Positions 34,383 to 42,440 of a stretch of DNA of 64,000 bases are shown here, one piece after another (the stretch's first letter is position 1; each line of letters opens with the position of its first letter). A program made the translations under genes and the position numbers. The DNA comes from Devosia oryzisoli (GTDB lineage Bacteria; Pseudomonadota; Alphaproteobacteria; Rhizobiales; Devosiaceae). The stretch is taken from assembly GCF_014837245.1 (NCBI RefSeq), contig NZ_JACYFU010000001.1, forward strand, positions 1-64,000, written 5' to 3'. The notes below the pieces were generated by a model that saw only the letters and a program-made list of their open reading frames with translations, was not told where the DNA came from and ran no database searches.

Positions 34383-35801
34383 TCAGGCGACCGAAGCGAG
34401 GTAGAGGATATCCCGTTTGGATGTCTTGGGGCTGGCCATTCCAGGGGAGAGGCGCTGGAGGAAGCTGGACGCCCAGTCGTCCACATTGTGCCTGCGCGCC
34501 GCCGCCATGAGGGCCCCCCACCGCTCGCGTCGCTCGTCGAGCGGCATATCGAGCGCCATCCGCAGGGCCTCGGCCGTTTCGTCGGTGTCGAACGGGTTGA
34601 CCTGCAGCGCCTCGGGGAAAATCTCGGCGGCCCCGGCAAAACGCGACAGCACGAGTACGCCCGGATCCTGCGGGTCCTGGGACCCCACAAATTCATGTGC
34701 CACCAGGTTCATGCCATCGCGCAGCGGGGTCACGAGCCCAACCCTCGCCAGCCGATACAGCCCGGCCAGGCTCGGCTGGCCATAGGCGCGCTTCACATAG
34801 GTCAGTGGTTGCCAGTCCGGCTCGGCAAAGCGGCCCATGACGCGCCCGCACATGGCGTCGAGCGTGTCTCCGATTTCCTGGTATTCCTTGATGCTGTCGC
34901 GCGAGGGCGGCGCCACCTGCAGCATGTGCACGGTGCGCCTCAGGCGGGGATTGTTGGCCAGGAGCTTTTCGTAGGCCTCCACGCGCTGCGGCAGGCCCTT
35001 GGAATAATCAAGCCGGTCCACGCCAAGCACCAGCCGCTGGTCGGCCAGCACCCGGCGCATGCGGTGGATCATCTTGGTCGCGGCGGGGCTGGCGGCGAGG
35101 CGGGCGAACGCATCGGGATCGGAGCCGATGGGGAAGGCCGCGATTTCGGTCCCGGAAAAGTCGATGTCCACCGCCGCCTGTGTCGCCCCGAAGGTGGATG
35201 GCGCCTGATGGTCGGCGAACTCGGTGAACGCGGCGACGTCGCGATTGGCCTGCATCCCGACGAGATCGTAGCGCGACAGATCGCGCATCAATTCGGCATG
35301 GTGCGGAATGGCGTAGAGCGCATCGGCCGTGGGGAAGGGGATGTGGAGATAGAACCCCATGCGGTTGCGGGCGCCCAGGCTGCGCAGTTCCGTCGCCAGC
35401 GGGATGAGGTGATAGTCATGGACCCAGACGATGTCATCCGGCTTCAGAAGCGGCTTCAGGGCCCGCGCGAACTGCGCGTTGACGCGCCGATAGCCTTCGT
35501 ACCAGTGGCTCTCGATCGTCGCGAGATCGAGACGCAGGTGAAAGCTGGGCCAGAGGATGGAGTTGGAAAACCCCGCATAATAGGCGTGGTGATCGTCGCG
35601 CGTGAGGTCGATCTGCGCCACGCTGAGTCCGTCAATGTCCTCGATGCGTGCTTCCGGCGATGGGTCGTCGGTGAGCTTTCCCGACCAGCCGAACCAGAAG
35701 CCTTCCTGATCTGCCAGGACTTTTCGCAACGCCACGGCCAGTCCGCCTGCGGCGGGTCCCTTGCCCGGCGTGCGGTTGGATACGATGACGATGCGGCTCA
35801 T
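34383..35801 (-). CDS. otsA: Trehalose-6-phosphate synthase
   Basis: A 472-residue GT20 glycosyltransferase making trehalose 6-phosphate from UDP-glucose and glucose 6-phosphate in the cytosol. Key blocks are SRIVIVSNRTPG with AAGGLAVAL, FGWSG, VWVHDYHLIPL, GVDRLDYSKGLPQR and VTPLRDGMNLVAHEFV, covering the donor and acceptor residues known from E. coli OtsA. The ATG has AGGAG ten bases upstream; a longer open frame upstream overlaps otsB out of frame and is not coding. It follows otsB by 46 bp on the same strand, so the pair forms a trehalose synthesis operon, probably stress-controlled. Confidence 0.95.
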   Translation of the reverse strand: MSRIVIVSNRTPGKGPAAGGLAVALRKVLADQEGFWFGWSGKLTDDPSPEARIEDIDGLSVAQIDLTRDDHHAYYAGFSNSILWPSFHLRLDLATIESHWYEGYRRVNAQFARALKPLLKPDDIVWVHDYHLIPLATELRSLGARNRMGFYLHIPFPTADALYAIPHHAELMRDLSRYDLVGMQANRDVAAFTEFADHQAPSTFGATQAAVDIDFSGTEIAAFPIGSDPDAFARLAASPAATKMIHRMRRVLADQRLVLGVDRLDYSKGLPQRVEAYEKLLANNPRLRRTVHMLQVAPPSRDSIKEYQEIGDTLDAMCGRVMGRFAEPDWQPLTYVKRAYGQPSLAGLYRLARVGLVTPLRDGMNLVAHEFVGSQDPQDPGVLVLSRFAGAAEIFPEALQVNPFDTDETAEALRMALDMPLDERRERWGALMAAARRHNVDDWASSFLQRLSPGMASPKTSKRDILYLASVA

Positions 35802-35847
35802 GGGGTTTGTCTCCTTGACCTTGTTGATATCGGTGGCGGCAATGGCG

Positions 35848-36627
35848 TCAGTGGGTGCCGGCGGCGGTCTCGTCTTCGCGTTGGGCGATCTGCCCCAGGC
35901 CGCGCAGCAGCGCATAGACCGAACGCACATCGGCGATCCGCATGCGGGCGATGGTGTCGCCGGCCCCGAGCTTGATGCCGATGCCGCCCAATTCCTGCGC
36001 GGCCAGGAACCCGTCTTCGTCGGTGGTGTCATCGCCGATGAAAATGGGCGTGCGGCCAACGAACGGCTCTTCCTGCATGAAGGCGCGAAGGGCGGCCCCC
36101 TTGTCGAAGCTCTTGGGGCGGGCCTCGAACACCATCTTGCCCGGAACCAGGGTGAAGTCGGATCGCGCGGCAACGGCCACTTCCATGGACGTGCGGCAGG
36201 TGTCCTCCAGATCGGGTGCCTGGCGGAAATGCAGCGCCACGGCCCCCTCCTTCTCCTCGAGGATCAGGTCGGGGTGGGTCTCGAGCAGCGGCGCCATCTC
36301 CTGGGCAATGTCGCGGGCCTGTCTGATCAGCGCCTCGTCCAGCGGCTCCATGGAGCCGTCGGCGCGCCGGCGCTGGGCACCGTGGGCGCCTGCCACGGGC
36401 AGGCGCAGCGGGGAGAGGAAGCTGTCGATATCGGCGATTTCGCGCCCGGTGATCACGGCGAAGGCGTGCTCGAACTCGTGGATGGCCCGGTCGAGTTGTT
36501 CGGTCAGTTCGGCCGGGACGTCGACACCATCGGGCGTTTCCGCGATCTCGACCAGCGTGCCGTCGAAATCGGTGAAGACGGCAATCCGGGGTGGAGTGCC
36601 GGTTGACGGGGCAAGGGGGTTGGACAT
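35848..36627 (-). CDS. otsB: Trehalose-6-phosphate phosphatase
   Basis: A 259-residue HAD-superfamily phosphatase that dephosphorylates trehalose 6-phosphate. Motif I is FTDFDGTLVEI (nucleophilic Asp near residue 20), motif II VITGREI, the motif III region RPKSFDKGAALRAF with its conserved lysine, and motif IV FIGDDTTDEDGF. GAGGAAG lies upstream of the ATG. It precedes otsA, and a good EcfG-type promoter is found 36 bp upstream, consistent with trehalose as an osmoprotectant of the general stress response in alphaproteobacteria. Confidence 0.94.
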   Translation of the reverse strand: MSNPLAPSTGTPPRIAVFTDFDGTLVEIAETPDGVDVPAELTEQLDRAIHEFEHAFAVITGREIADIDSFLSPLRLPVAGAHGAQRRRADGSMEPLDEALIRQARDIAQEMAPLLETHPDLILEEKEGAVALHFRQAPDLEDTCRTSMEVAVAARSDFTLVPGKMVFEARPKSFDKGAALRAFMQEEPFVGRTPIFIGDDTTDEDGFLAAQELGGIGIKLGAGDTIARMRIADVRSVYALLRGLGQIAQREDETAAGTH

Positions 36628-36662
36628 GACGCTTCCTCAGCGACAGGAATGGTTATTGTCGC

Positions 36663-36687
36663 AACGCGAGGCAGCCCAAAAAGTTCT
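36663..36687 (-). promoter_or_regulatory. EcfG-type promoter of otsBA
   Basis: On the minus strand AGAAC (36687-36683), 16 bp, CGTT (36666-36663). It has one mismatch from GGAAC-N16/17-CGTT and gives a leader of about 30 nt with the Shine-Dalgarno intact. Confidence 0.55.
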
Positions 36688-36722
36688 GCATGGCAGGCAT
36701 GTAGCTGTGCAAAACGCGAAAC

Positions 36723-37346
36723 TCAGGCGAGCGGAATGCCCTTGCCACCCTTGCCGCGCTGGTAGGCATCCGACAGATCGCCGTAGAGGGCGGAAATGTC
36801 GTCGATGCGCGCGAGAAGCTCTTCGCGGTGGCTGCGATCGAGCCCGGCAATCATCTGCTGAATGCCGTGGGCGGTGAAAAAGGCGTTGTTCCGATTGTAG
36901 AGCGGCCGGCCCGGCAGTGGCGTATCGCGGTCCGGATCGGGCACGGCATAAACCGCCCGCAGGATCTGGATGTCATAGGGAATGGCGAAGCTGTCGCGGC
37001 TCTCTTCGTGGCTGAAGAGATAGTAGAAATTGTCGAAACCGGACCAGGTGATCCCGGAGAGGCAAAGCGAGCACGGCTCGTGGGTTGCAAGAAAGAGGCA
37101 CTCGGCCGGGGCGGGTCGCGTCCGTGCGGGCAACTCGAAGAACCGCTTAATGGCATGCATCTCGCCGTGCCAGAGCGGGCTTTCCACCTCGTTGTTCGTC
37201 TCGGCGATGACCACCGACAGGTCGCTCTTGCGCAAGATGGCGGCGCCGAACAGCTTGTTGCCCCGCTTGACCCCGAGCCGGGTCAGCGGCGCAATCTCCT
37301 GTTCGATGACGTCCAGGAGGCGCGTGATGAGGTCCGCCGTCTCCAC
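36723..37346 (-). CDS. Cytidine/deoxycytidylate-deaminase-fold protein (nucleoside or base deaminase)
   Basis: A 207-residue zinc deaminase. The Zn/catalytic motifs are WHGEMHAI (His60 ligand, Glu62 proton shuttle) and THEPCSLCLSGI (Cys92 and Cys95). The N-terminal GNKLFGAAIL strand is as in guanine/cytosine deaminases and TadA. A C-terminal extension of about 90 residues, with PYDIQILRAVYAVPDP and an EELLARIDDISALYGDLSDAY helix, distinguishes it from TadA. The GTG start follows the previous gene's stop immediately (TGA-GTG), indicating translational coupling to the upstream YbaY-META gene. Substrate unknown; a base deaminase feeding the purine catabolic genes nearby is possible. Confidence 0.82.
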   Translation of the reverse strand: METADLITRLLDVIEQEIAPLTRLGVKRGNKLFGAAILRKSDLSVVIAETNNEVESPLWHGEMHAIKRFFELPARTRPAPAECLFLATHEPCSLCLSGITWSGFDNFYYLFSHEESRDSFAIPYDIQILRAVYAVPDPDRDTPLPGRPLYNRNNAFFTAHGIQQMIAGLDRSHREELLARIDDISALYGDLSDAYQRGKGGKGIPLA

Positions 37347-38120
37347 TCAGTTGTTCCCGGAGTCGACAAAGCCGATCAGCGGCACCCCCGCTGGGTCGAG
37401 CAGGCGCAGGACGTGATCGCCCGTCTCGAAACTCGTCACCGCGGCAAGAGCGTCGAAGAACGCCGTTTCCTGTGCCATCGTCGCCTCGTCGCAGGCCATG
37501 CGCGTGGCTGCGGCCGGGCCGAAGGTGAGTTTGTCGTCTTCCACACTGGCCTGGGCGAAATAGCTGTTGCAGCCGCCGGTCCCGCCGGCGCGCAGATCCG
37601 GTGCGATCTGCAGCGTTGGCGCCTTGCCTTCAATCACAGGGCGCCCCCCTATGCTGGTCACCTGCCATTGCGTATCGAGGATAGTGGGGTCGGCGAGCGG
37701 TTCGCCTTTGGGAGCCGGCGGAACCGAGGGAGCCGGTGCACCGACGCGCTGAACGAGGATCGCTGCCGGCTCACTGGTTTCGAGGTCGACCGGAACAGCC
37801 GTGACATTGCGGAACAGTGGAACCCCGCCGGAGGTGATCTCCGCAATGAGGCCGTACTGCAGCGATTGATCAAGGCTACCGCGAACGTTGAGCACGAACC
37901 CCAGCGGTGGGGTGGACCGCGTCTCCAGCACGGCACCCGCGCCGACGACGGGCGTATTGCCGGGCAGGGTCACCAGCCCGACATGCAAGGTGGCGCCGGC
38001 CGGCAGCGCCATGCGTTCGCGATAGATCACGTTGCCGGTGATGGTCTGGGGGTCGGCGAGGGCCGGCACCGTCATTAGCCACAGGGCGGCAAGGGCAGCT
38101 ACAAGTCTGGCGATGACCAT
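37347..38120 (-). CDS. Secreted YbaY-type domain plus META (HslJ) domain protein
   Basis: A 257-residue exported protein. A signal peptide (residues 1-22, ALA|DPQT) leads into a YbaY-like beta-domain (about 25-125, QTITGNVIYRERMALPAGATLHVGLV), a Pro-rich linker (APSVPPAPKGEP), and a META/HslJ domain (about 145-250). The META domain shows ILDTQWQVTSIGG, GTGGCNSYFA, FGPAAATRMAC and QETAFFDALAAVTSFE. This combination is found in proteobacterial envelope proteins linked to novobiocin/motility or heat response; molecular function is unknown. The gene runs directly into the deaminase gene (stop-start abutting), so the two form an operon although their roles look unrelated. Confidence 0.82.
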   Translation of the reverse strand: MVIARLVAALAALWLMTVPALADPQTITGNVIYRERMALPAGATLHVGLVTLPGNTPVVGAGAVLETRSTPPLGFVLNVRGSLDQSLQYGLIAEITSGGVPLFRNVTAVPVDLETSEPAAILVQRVGAPAPSVPPAPKGEPLADPTILDTQWQVTSIGGRPVIEGKAPTLQIAPDLRAGGTGGCNSYFAQASVEDDKLTFGPAAATRMACDEATMAQETAFFDALAAVTSFETGDHVLRLLDPAGVPLIGFVDSGNN

Positions 38121-38203
38121 GGGCGTCTCCGTTCCGCTCCTTTCAAAATAGTGCAGCAGCAGAACAGTTGCGAGACCCGCCTCTTATTGTGGTTACGCGG
38201 CGC

Positions 38204-38698
38204 TCAGCGGTCCACCCGGATTGGAGGATCGAGGTGAAACTCCTCGAGATTGTTCCCCTCGCCGCCGCGATCGACGACGAGAAAGTCGGCTGCTGTGCCC
38301 AGAACCGTGAGCACCCCGTGCCAGGTATTGCGGGCAATGTTGACGCCCTGGCCGGCGCTGGGCGCGAAGGCGCGAAACCGCACCGGCTGGCCGGCGTCCT
38401 CCTCGGCGACAATCACCAGCCACTCGGGCTCGCCCAGCGGAAAGAAGGCCTGGCTCCCCAGCGGATGGCGCTCCACGAGCGCAAGCGAATAGGGCAGGGC
38501 ATAGGGCTGTCCGCGGAAGATCGAGATCAGCGGCCGGGCCGTTTCGCCCTCCACCTCTATCTTTGCCAGGTCATGGAAGCGCTCCGTCATTCCCGCGTTG
38601 ATGGGATAATGATGGGCCCCTTCCGTCTCGATGACCTGGCCGAAGGGCGCGAAGGCCTCGCGCGTCAGGGGCTCGATGAGGATGCGCGGCGGGAGCAT
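38204..38698 (-). CDS. allA: Ureidoglycolate lyase
   Basis: A 164-residue cupin-fold enzyme splitting ureidoglycolate to glyoxylate and urea, the last step of allantoin breakdown. Family blocks: LTREAFAPFGQVIE, FHDLAKIEV, PYALPYSLALVERHPLGSQAFFPL, PSAGQGVNIARNTWHGVL and FLVVDRGGEGNNLEEF. Its ATG overlaps the stop of the upstream aminohydrolase gene by one base (TGATG), so it is translationally coupled to it. Glyoxylate made here can be condensed by malate synthase G encoded at 54.7 kb. A longer upstream reading frame overlaps the partner gene and is not used. Confidence 0.92.
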   Translation of the reverse strand: MLPPRILIEPLTREAFAPFGQVIETEGAHHYPINAGMTERFHDLAKIEVEGETARPLISIFRGQPYALPYSLALVERHPLGSQAFFPLGEPEWLVIVAEEDAGQPVRFRAFAPSAGQGVNIARNTWHGVLTVLGTAADFLVVDRGGEGNNLEEFHLDPPIRVDR

Positions 38699-39516
38699 CA
38701 GAAGGGCAGCTTCATGTGGCGGTTGACGTCCTTGTAGAGCAGGTAGCGGAACCGCTCCGGCCCGGCATAGCAGGCCTGCGGGCAGAAGGCGCGCAGCCAC
38801 ATGAAATCGCCCGGCTCGACCTCGACCCAGTCGCGATTGAGCCGGTAGACGGCCTTGCCTTCGAGCACGTAGAGGCCATGCTCCATGACGTGGGTTTCCT
38901 CGAAGGGAATGACCGCGCCCGGCTGGAGCGTCACGATATTGACGTGCATGTCGTGCCGCACATCGTCCGGTTCGACGAAGCGGGTGGTGCCCCAGGTCTC
39001 TCTTGTGTCCGGCATCCAGCGGATGGGCACCTCGCGCTCGTTGGTGACGAAGGCCTCCGGCGTCGCGATGCCTTCGACCGTTTCGTAGCGCTTGCGTATC
39101 CAGTGGAAGCGGACCGGGGCGGTGGATTTGTTGACGAGGCTCCAGCGAGAGCCGGGCGGCAGAAAGGCATAGCCGCCCTCGCTCAGATGGTGGGTGTTGC
39201 CCTCCAGCGTCAGCGTCATCTCGCCCGCCACGACGAACAGCACGCCTTCCGCTTCGGGGTTGGTTTCGGGCCGTTCACTGCCGCCCCCCGGTTCCACTTC
39301 CACGATGTATTGCGAGAACGTCTCCGAAAAGCCGGACATCGGCCGGGCAATGACCCAGAGGCGCGTCTGCCGCCAATGGGGCAGGGAGGAGGTTACGATG
39401 TCGCGCATGACGCCGCGCGGCAGAAAGGCATAGGCCTCGTTGAAGGTGGCGCGGCCGGTGTGGAGCGCCATCTGGGACGGCAGGCCGGCGGCAGGCGAGG
39501 CGTAGCTGGAAACCAT
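38698..39516 (-). CDS. allE: (S)-ureidoglycine aminohydrolase, bicupin
   Basis: A 272-residue protein with two cupin domains (about 50-130 and 190-265) that releases ammonia from ureidoglycine, producing ureidoglycolate. The C-terminal metal site is seen in TLQPGAVIPFEETHVMEHGLYVLEGKAVYRLN and VEVEPGDFMWLRAFCPQACYA. The N-terminal cupin shows VEPGGGSERPETNPEAEGVLFVVAGEM and GGYAFLPPGSRW. It is coupled to allA downstream. The ATG at MVSSYASPAAGLPSQ is preferred over an upstream in-frame codon without support. The gene before this step in the pathway (allantoate amidohydrolase) is not in the window. Confidence 0.92.
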   Translation of the reverse strand: MVSSYASPAAGLPSQMALHTGRATFNEAYAFLPRGVMRDIVTSSLPHWRQTRLWVIARPMSGFSETFSQYIVEVEPGGGSERPETNPEAEGVLFVVAGEMTLTLEGNTHHLSEGGYAFLPPGSRWSLVNKSTAPVRFHWIRKRYETVEGIATPEAFVTNEREVPIRWMPDTRETWGTTRFVEPDDVRHDMHVNIVTLQPGAVIPFEETHVMEHGLYVLEGKAVYRLNRDWVEVEPGDFMWLRAFCPQACYAGPERFRYLLYKDVNRHMKLPF

Positions 39517-39580
39517 GGGCGGGCGTTCTCGAAACAGGGCTCGGAGCACTATGCCCAAGCCACGCGCCGGAGCAAGACGC

Positions 39581-39904
39581 TTACGCGTCCACCTCCTGCT
39601 TGAGACGGCTCAGCATGGCCGCGGCATAGACCGCGTAGGGGCCGATCCAACGCTCGTGGATGGCGTGGATGGGCAGCGCGTCGAGATGGTTCCAACGCTC
39701 CCGGCCGCGACGCTCGGCAACCACCAGCCCCGCCTCTTCCAGAACGCCCAGGTGTTGCATCACGGTGCAGCGGTCAAGCTCAGGAAACCGGCTGCAGATC
39801 ATGCCGGTGGTCAAGGGCCCCGCCTTCAGGCAATCGAGAACCTGCCGGCGAAACCGGTGGCTCAGCGCCTTGAAAATGAGATCGTCTGCGTCGTCGGTTG
39901 ACAT
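39581..39904 (-). CDS. ArsR-family winged-helix repressor
   Basis: A 107-residue regulator with FKALSHRFRRQVLDCLKAGPLTTGMICSRF and the recognition segment LDRCTVMQHLGVLEEAGLVVAERRGRERWNHLD. It is divergent from a SRPBCC/AHSA1-type gene, a very common pairing in which the repressor controls the SRPBCC gene. A perfect AT-rich palindrome overlaps its start codon. Cysteines at DCLKAG, MICSRF and DRCTV are present, but no classical metal-binding CVCD motif is seen. The ATG lies inside the operator, suggesting very short or leaderless mRNA. Confidence 0.88.
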   Translation of the reverse strand: MSTDDADDLIFKALSHRFRRQVLDCLKAGPLTTGMICSRFPELDRCTVMQHLGVLEEAGLVVAERRGRERWNHLDALPIHAIHERWIGPYAVYAAAMLSRLKQEVDA

Positions 39905-39922
39905 GTTATAGATTTATAACAT
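39903..39922. promoter_or_regulatory. Palindromic operator ATGTTATA-N4-TATAACAT
   Basis: A perfect 8-bp inverted repeat lies between divergent arsR and SRPBCC genes, overlapping the arsR start codon. It is strikingly AT-rich against the GC-rich background and is the probable ArsR binding site. Confidence 0.65.
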
Positions 39923-39956
39923 ATCGATGGGAGCGTCAAGACGAGAGGAGGCACCG

Positions 39957-40469
39957 ATGCGTGCAGTGGTTTCCAAGGACTCTGACTTGCAACTGGCGTT
40001 CCGGGTGTCCGGGCGCATCAACAAGCCCGTCCACGAGGTGTTCGAGGCCGTGGCCAATCCGGAGAAGCTCTCGGGTTACTTCACCACCGGCGGCGCCAAG
40101 GGCCGGCTCGAGACCGGCGCAACCGTGACGTGGGATTTCCACGATTTTCCTGGTGCCTTTCCCGTCGAAGTCGTCGAGGTGGAACAGGATCGGCGGATCG
40201 TCCTGCGCTGGGACGCCAGCGAGGCGACCGAGCCCAGCACGACCGGCGAAACGCCACAGCCCGTGGGCTACAAGACGACTGTCACGATGGAATTTGCCCC
40301 CACGGAAGATGGCCGAACGCTGGTGACGATCTCCGAAAGCGGCTGGCGCAGGACGCCGGGCGGGCTCAAGTCATCCTACGGCAATTGCGAGGGCTGGACC
40401 GGCATGCTGTGCGCCATGAAGGTCTATCTCGAGCACGGCATCAATCTGCGCGAGGGCTTCTACAAATAG
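39957..40469 (+). CDS. SRPBCC/AHSA1-domain protein
   Basis: A 170-residue protein of the START-like fold: INKPVHEVFEAVANPEKLSGYFTTGGAKGRLETGATVTWDF at the start, VEVEQDRRIVLRW in the middle, and GLKSSYGNCEGWTGMLCAMKVYLEHG as the C-terminal helix. Members bind hydrophobic ligands or act as Hsp90-activator-like proteins; this one is unassigned. GGAGG lies seven bases upstream of the ATG. Control by the divergent ArsR repressor is likely. It converges with the PuuE-UraD fusion gene. Confidence 0.88.
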   Translation: MRAVVSKDSDLQLAFRVSGRINKPVHEVFEAVANPEKLSGYFTTGGAKGRLETGATVTWDFHDFPGAFPVEVVEVEQDRRIVLRWDASEATEPSTTGETPQPVGYKTTVTMEFAPTEDGRTLVTISESGWRRTPGGLKSSYGNCEGWTGMLCAMKVYLEHGINLREGFYK

Positions 40470-41888
40470 CTAGGGCAGCACCGCCTTGAGCCGCAGGAGC
40501 GCGATGCGCTCCACCTGGGCGCATGCGGTGGCGAATTCCTCGGCAGGGGAATTGTCGAGCCGCCGCCGGAAGGCTTCCAGGATCGTCGCCTTGGTGTGGT
40601 CCCTGACGGCGATGATGAAAGGGAAGCCGAATTTGTCGACATAGGCGGTGTTGAGGCGGGTGAAGTCGTCGCGCTCGGCATCGGTCAGCGCGTCGAGACC
40701 GGCCGAAGCCTGTTCGGCGGTGGATTCGGCGGTCAGGCGCCGCGCCGCCGCCAGCTTCCCGGCAAGGTCCGGGTGGGCGCGCAGCACGCCCAGGCGCTCC
40801 TCGTCACTGGCCATGCGGAACTGACTGCGCAGCGCGAAATGGAGGCCGATAGCGGTGTCGTTGGCCGGCCCCAGCTCGCTCTCCCACGCGCGCCCGGCGA
40901 TCCAGGGCGAGTGCTCGAAGATCGAGCCGTAGCGCTCGATAAACGCGGCTTTCTCAAGCTGGCTGGGAACAACTTCAGGCGCCACATAAGGATGGTGCTC
41001 GGCCCAGTGCCGGGCGATATCGAGGCGAGTCGGCACCCAGACCTGCTCGAAGCGCTTGATGTAGTCGATGAACTTCTTGAGCCCCTGAAACCGTCCCGGC
41101 TGCCCCACCAGGCGACAGTGGAGGCCGATCGACATCATCTTGGGGCTGCCCGCTTCGCCTTCGGCGTAGAGACAGTCAAAACTGTCGCGCAGGAAGGTGA
41201 AATATTCCTCCCCATTGTCGAAGCCCGGGGCCGTGACGAAACGCATGTCGTTGGCGCTGAGCGTATAGGGGATGATGAGCTGCGGCGTGCCGGCGATCAC
41301 CTTCCAATAGGGCAGGTCGTCGTCGTAGGTGTCCGAAATATAGGCAAAGCCGCCGTGTTGGGCGACCAGTTCCACCGTGTTGAGGCTGGAGCGGCCGGTG
41401 TACCAGCCGAGGGGACGGCTGCCGGTGGCGATGGTGTGGAGGCGTACCGCCTCGGCGATCTGCGCGCGCTCCTCCTCGGGCGGCATGTCCTTGTGCTGCA
41501 CCCATTTGAGGCCATGGCTGGCGATTTCCCAGCCTGCGTCCTGCATGGCCGCGAGCTGCGCCGGGGCGCGCATCAACGCGGTGGCGACGCCGTAAATGGT
41601 CACCGGCAGCCCGGCCTCGGTAAACAGCCGGTGGAGGCGCCAGAAGCCGGCACGGGCGCCATATTCATACATGGACTCTACATTGGCGTGCCGCTGACCG
41701 GGCCAGGGCGCGGCCCCCAGCACGTCGACCAGGAACGCCTCGGAAGCGGCGTCGCCATGCAGGATGGAGTTCTCACCGCCCTCTTCGTAGTTGAGCACGA
41801 ACTGCACCGCGACCTTGGCTCCGCCAGGCCAGTTGGCGTGAGGCGGGTTGGCACCATAGCCGTGCATGTCGCGGGGGTAGCGGTTCAT
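40470..41888 (-). CDS. puuE: Allantoinase PuuE fused to OHCU decarboxylase UraD
   Basis: A 472-residue bifunctional enzyme. Residues about 1-305 are the NodB-homology (polysaccharide-deacetylase-like) allantoinase PuuE: MNRYPRDMHGYGANPPHANWPGGAKVAV, NYEEGGENSILHGD, WEIASHGLKW, GWYTGRSSLNTV and SIGLHCRLVGQPGR. Residues about 310-472 are UraD: FIERYGSIFEHSPWIAGRAWE, LRAHPDLAGKLA and KFGFPFIIAVRDH. UraD converts OHCU to S-allantoin and PuuE opens allantoin to allantoate, so consecutive steps are in one chain. The gene is divergent from uraH, which makes the OHCU. The ATG at MNRYPRDM starts the conserved N-terminus. Confidence 0.93.
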   Translation of the reverse strand: MNRYPRDMHGYGANPPHANWPGGAKVAVQFVLNYEEGGENSILHGDAASEAFLVDVLGAAPWPGQRHANVESMYEYGARAGFWRLHRLFTEAGLPVTIYGVATALMRAPAQLAAMQDAGWEIASHGLKWVQHKDMPPEEERAQIAEAVRLHTIATGSRPLGWYTGRSSLNTVELVAQHGGFAYISDTYDDDLPYWKVIAGTPQLIIPYTLSANDMRFVTAPGFDNGEEYFTFLRDSFDCLYAEGEAGSPKMMSIGLHCRLVGQPGRFQGLKKFIDYIKRFEQVWVPTRLDIARHWAEHHPYVAPEVVPSQLEKAAFIERYGSIFEHSPWIAGRAWESELGPANDTAIGLHFALRSQFRMASDEERLGVLRAHPDLAGKLAAARRLTAESTAEQASAGLDALTDAERDDFTRLNTAYVDKFGFPFIIAVRDHTKATILEAFRRRLDNSPAEEFATACAQVERIALLRLKAVLP

Positions 41889-42083
41889 CGGTCTGTCTCG
41901 GTCAAAGTTCGGGCAGAGCTTAGCTGCCCCGGCGCTGCGCACAAGTCGCACAAAAGTGGACCAGATGGTAAAAAATGGGCATTGCGCCGCACGGGCGTTG
42001 CGCTAGTCTCGCAGTTCAAGTGAAACACGAACGTGCTTGTGCAGCGGCCCATTGCGAGCCGCGAGACGCGACCAGGAGCAGCC

Positions 42084-42437
42084 ATGGCGGGCGGACGCCT
42101 TACCACCCACGTCCTCGATACCACGCAGGGCAAGCCGGCGCGCGGCATGCGCCTCGAACTGCACTACGTGCATGGCGATCACACCCACCACATTGCCGAC
42201 AGCTACACCAATGCCGATGGCCGGGTTGACCAGCCTCTGCTTGAAGGCGAGCAGTTCCAGCAGGGCGAGTTCGAAATCCGCTTTCATGTCGGGCAATATT
42301 TCGAGCGCATCGGCGTCGAGATCGAAACGCCGTTTCTCGATGTCGTGCCGATCCGGTTCACCATTTCCGAGGACACGCATTACCACGTGCCGCTGCTCGT
42401 CAGCCCCTTCAGCTATTCGACCTATCGGGGGAGCTGA
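42084..42437 (+). CDS. uraH: 5-Hydroxyisourate hydrolase (transthyretin-like)
   Basis: A 117-residue HIUase with the family N-terminal signature LTTHVLDTTQGKPARGM and invariant C-terminus SYSTYRGS. Catalytic residues are visible as His in LTTHVLD, Arg in FEIRFHVGQYF and His in HYHVPLLVSPF. It hydrolyses 5-hydroxyisourate made by PuuD to OHCU. It starts a plus-strand run with xdhA (3 bp gap) and xdhB, and is divergent from the PuuE-UraD gene across 195 bp. The ATG at MAGGRLTTHV is closest to the conserved start. Confidence 0.94.
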   Translation: MAGGRLTTHVLDTTQGKPARGMRLELHYVHGDHTHHIADSYTNADGRVDQPLLEGEQFQQGEFEIRFHVGQYFERIGVEIETPFLDVVPIRFTISEDTHYHVPLLVSPFSYSTYRGS

Positions 42438-42440
42438 GGC

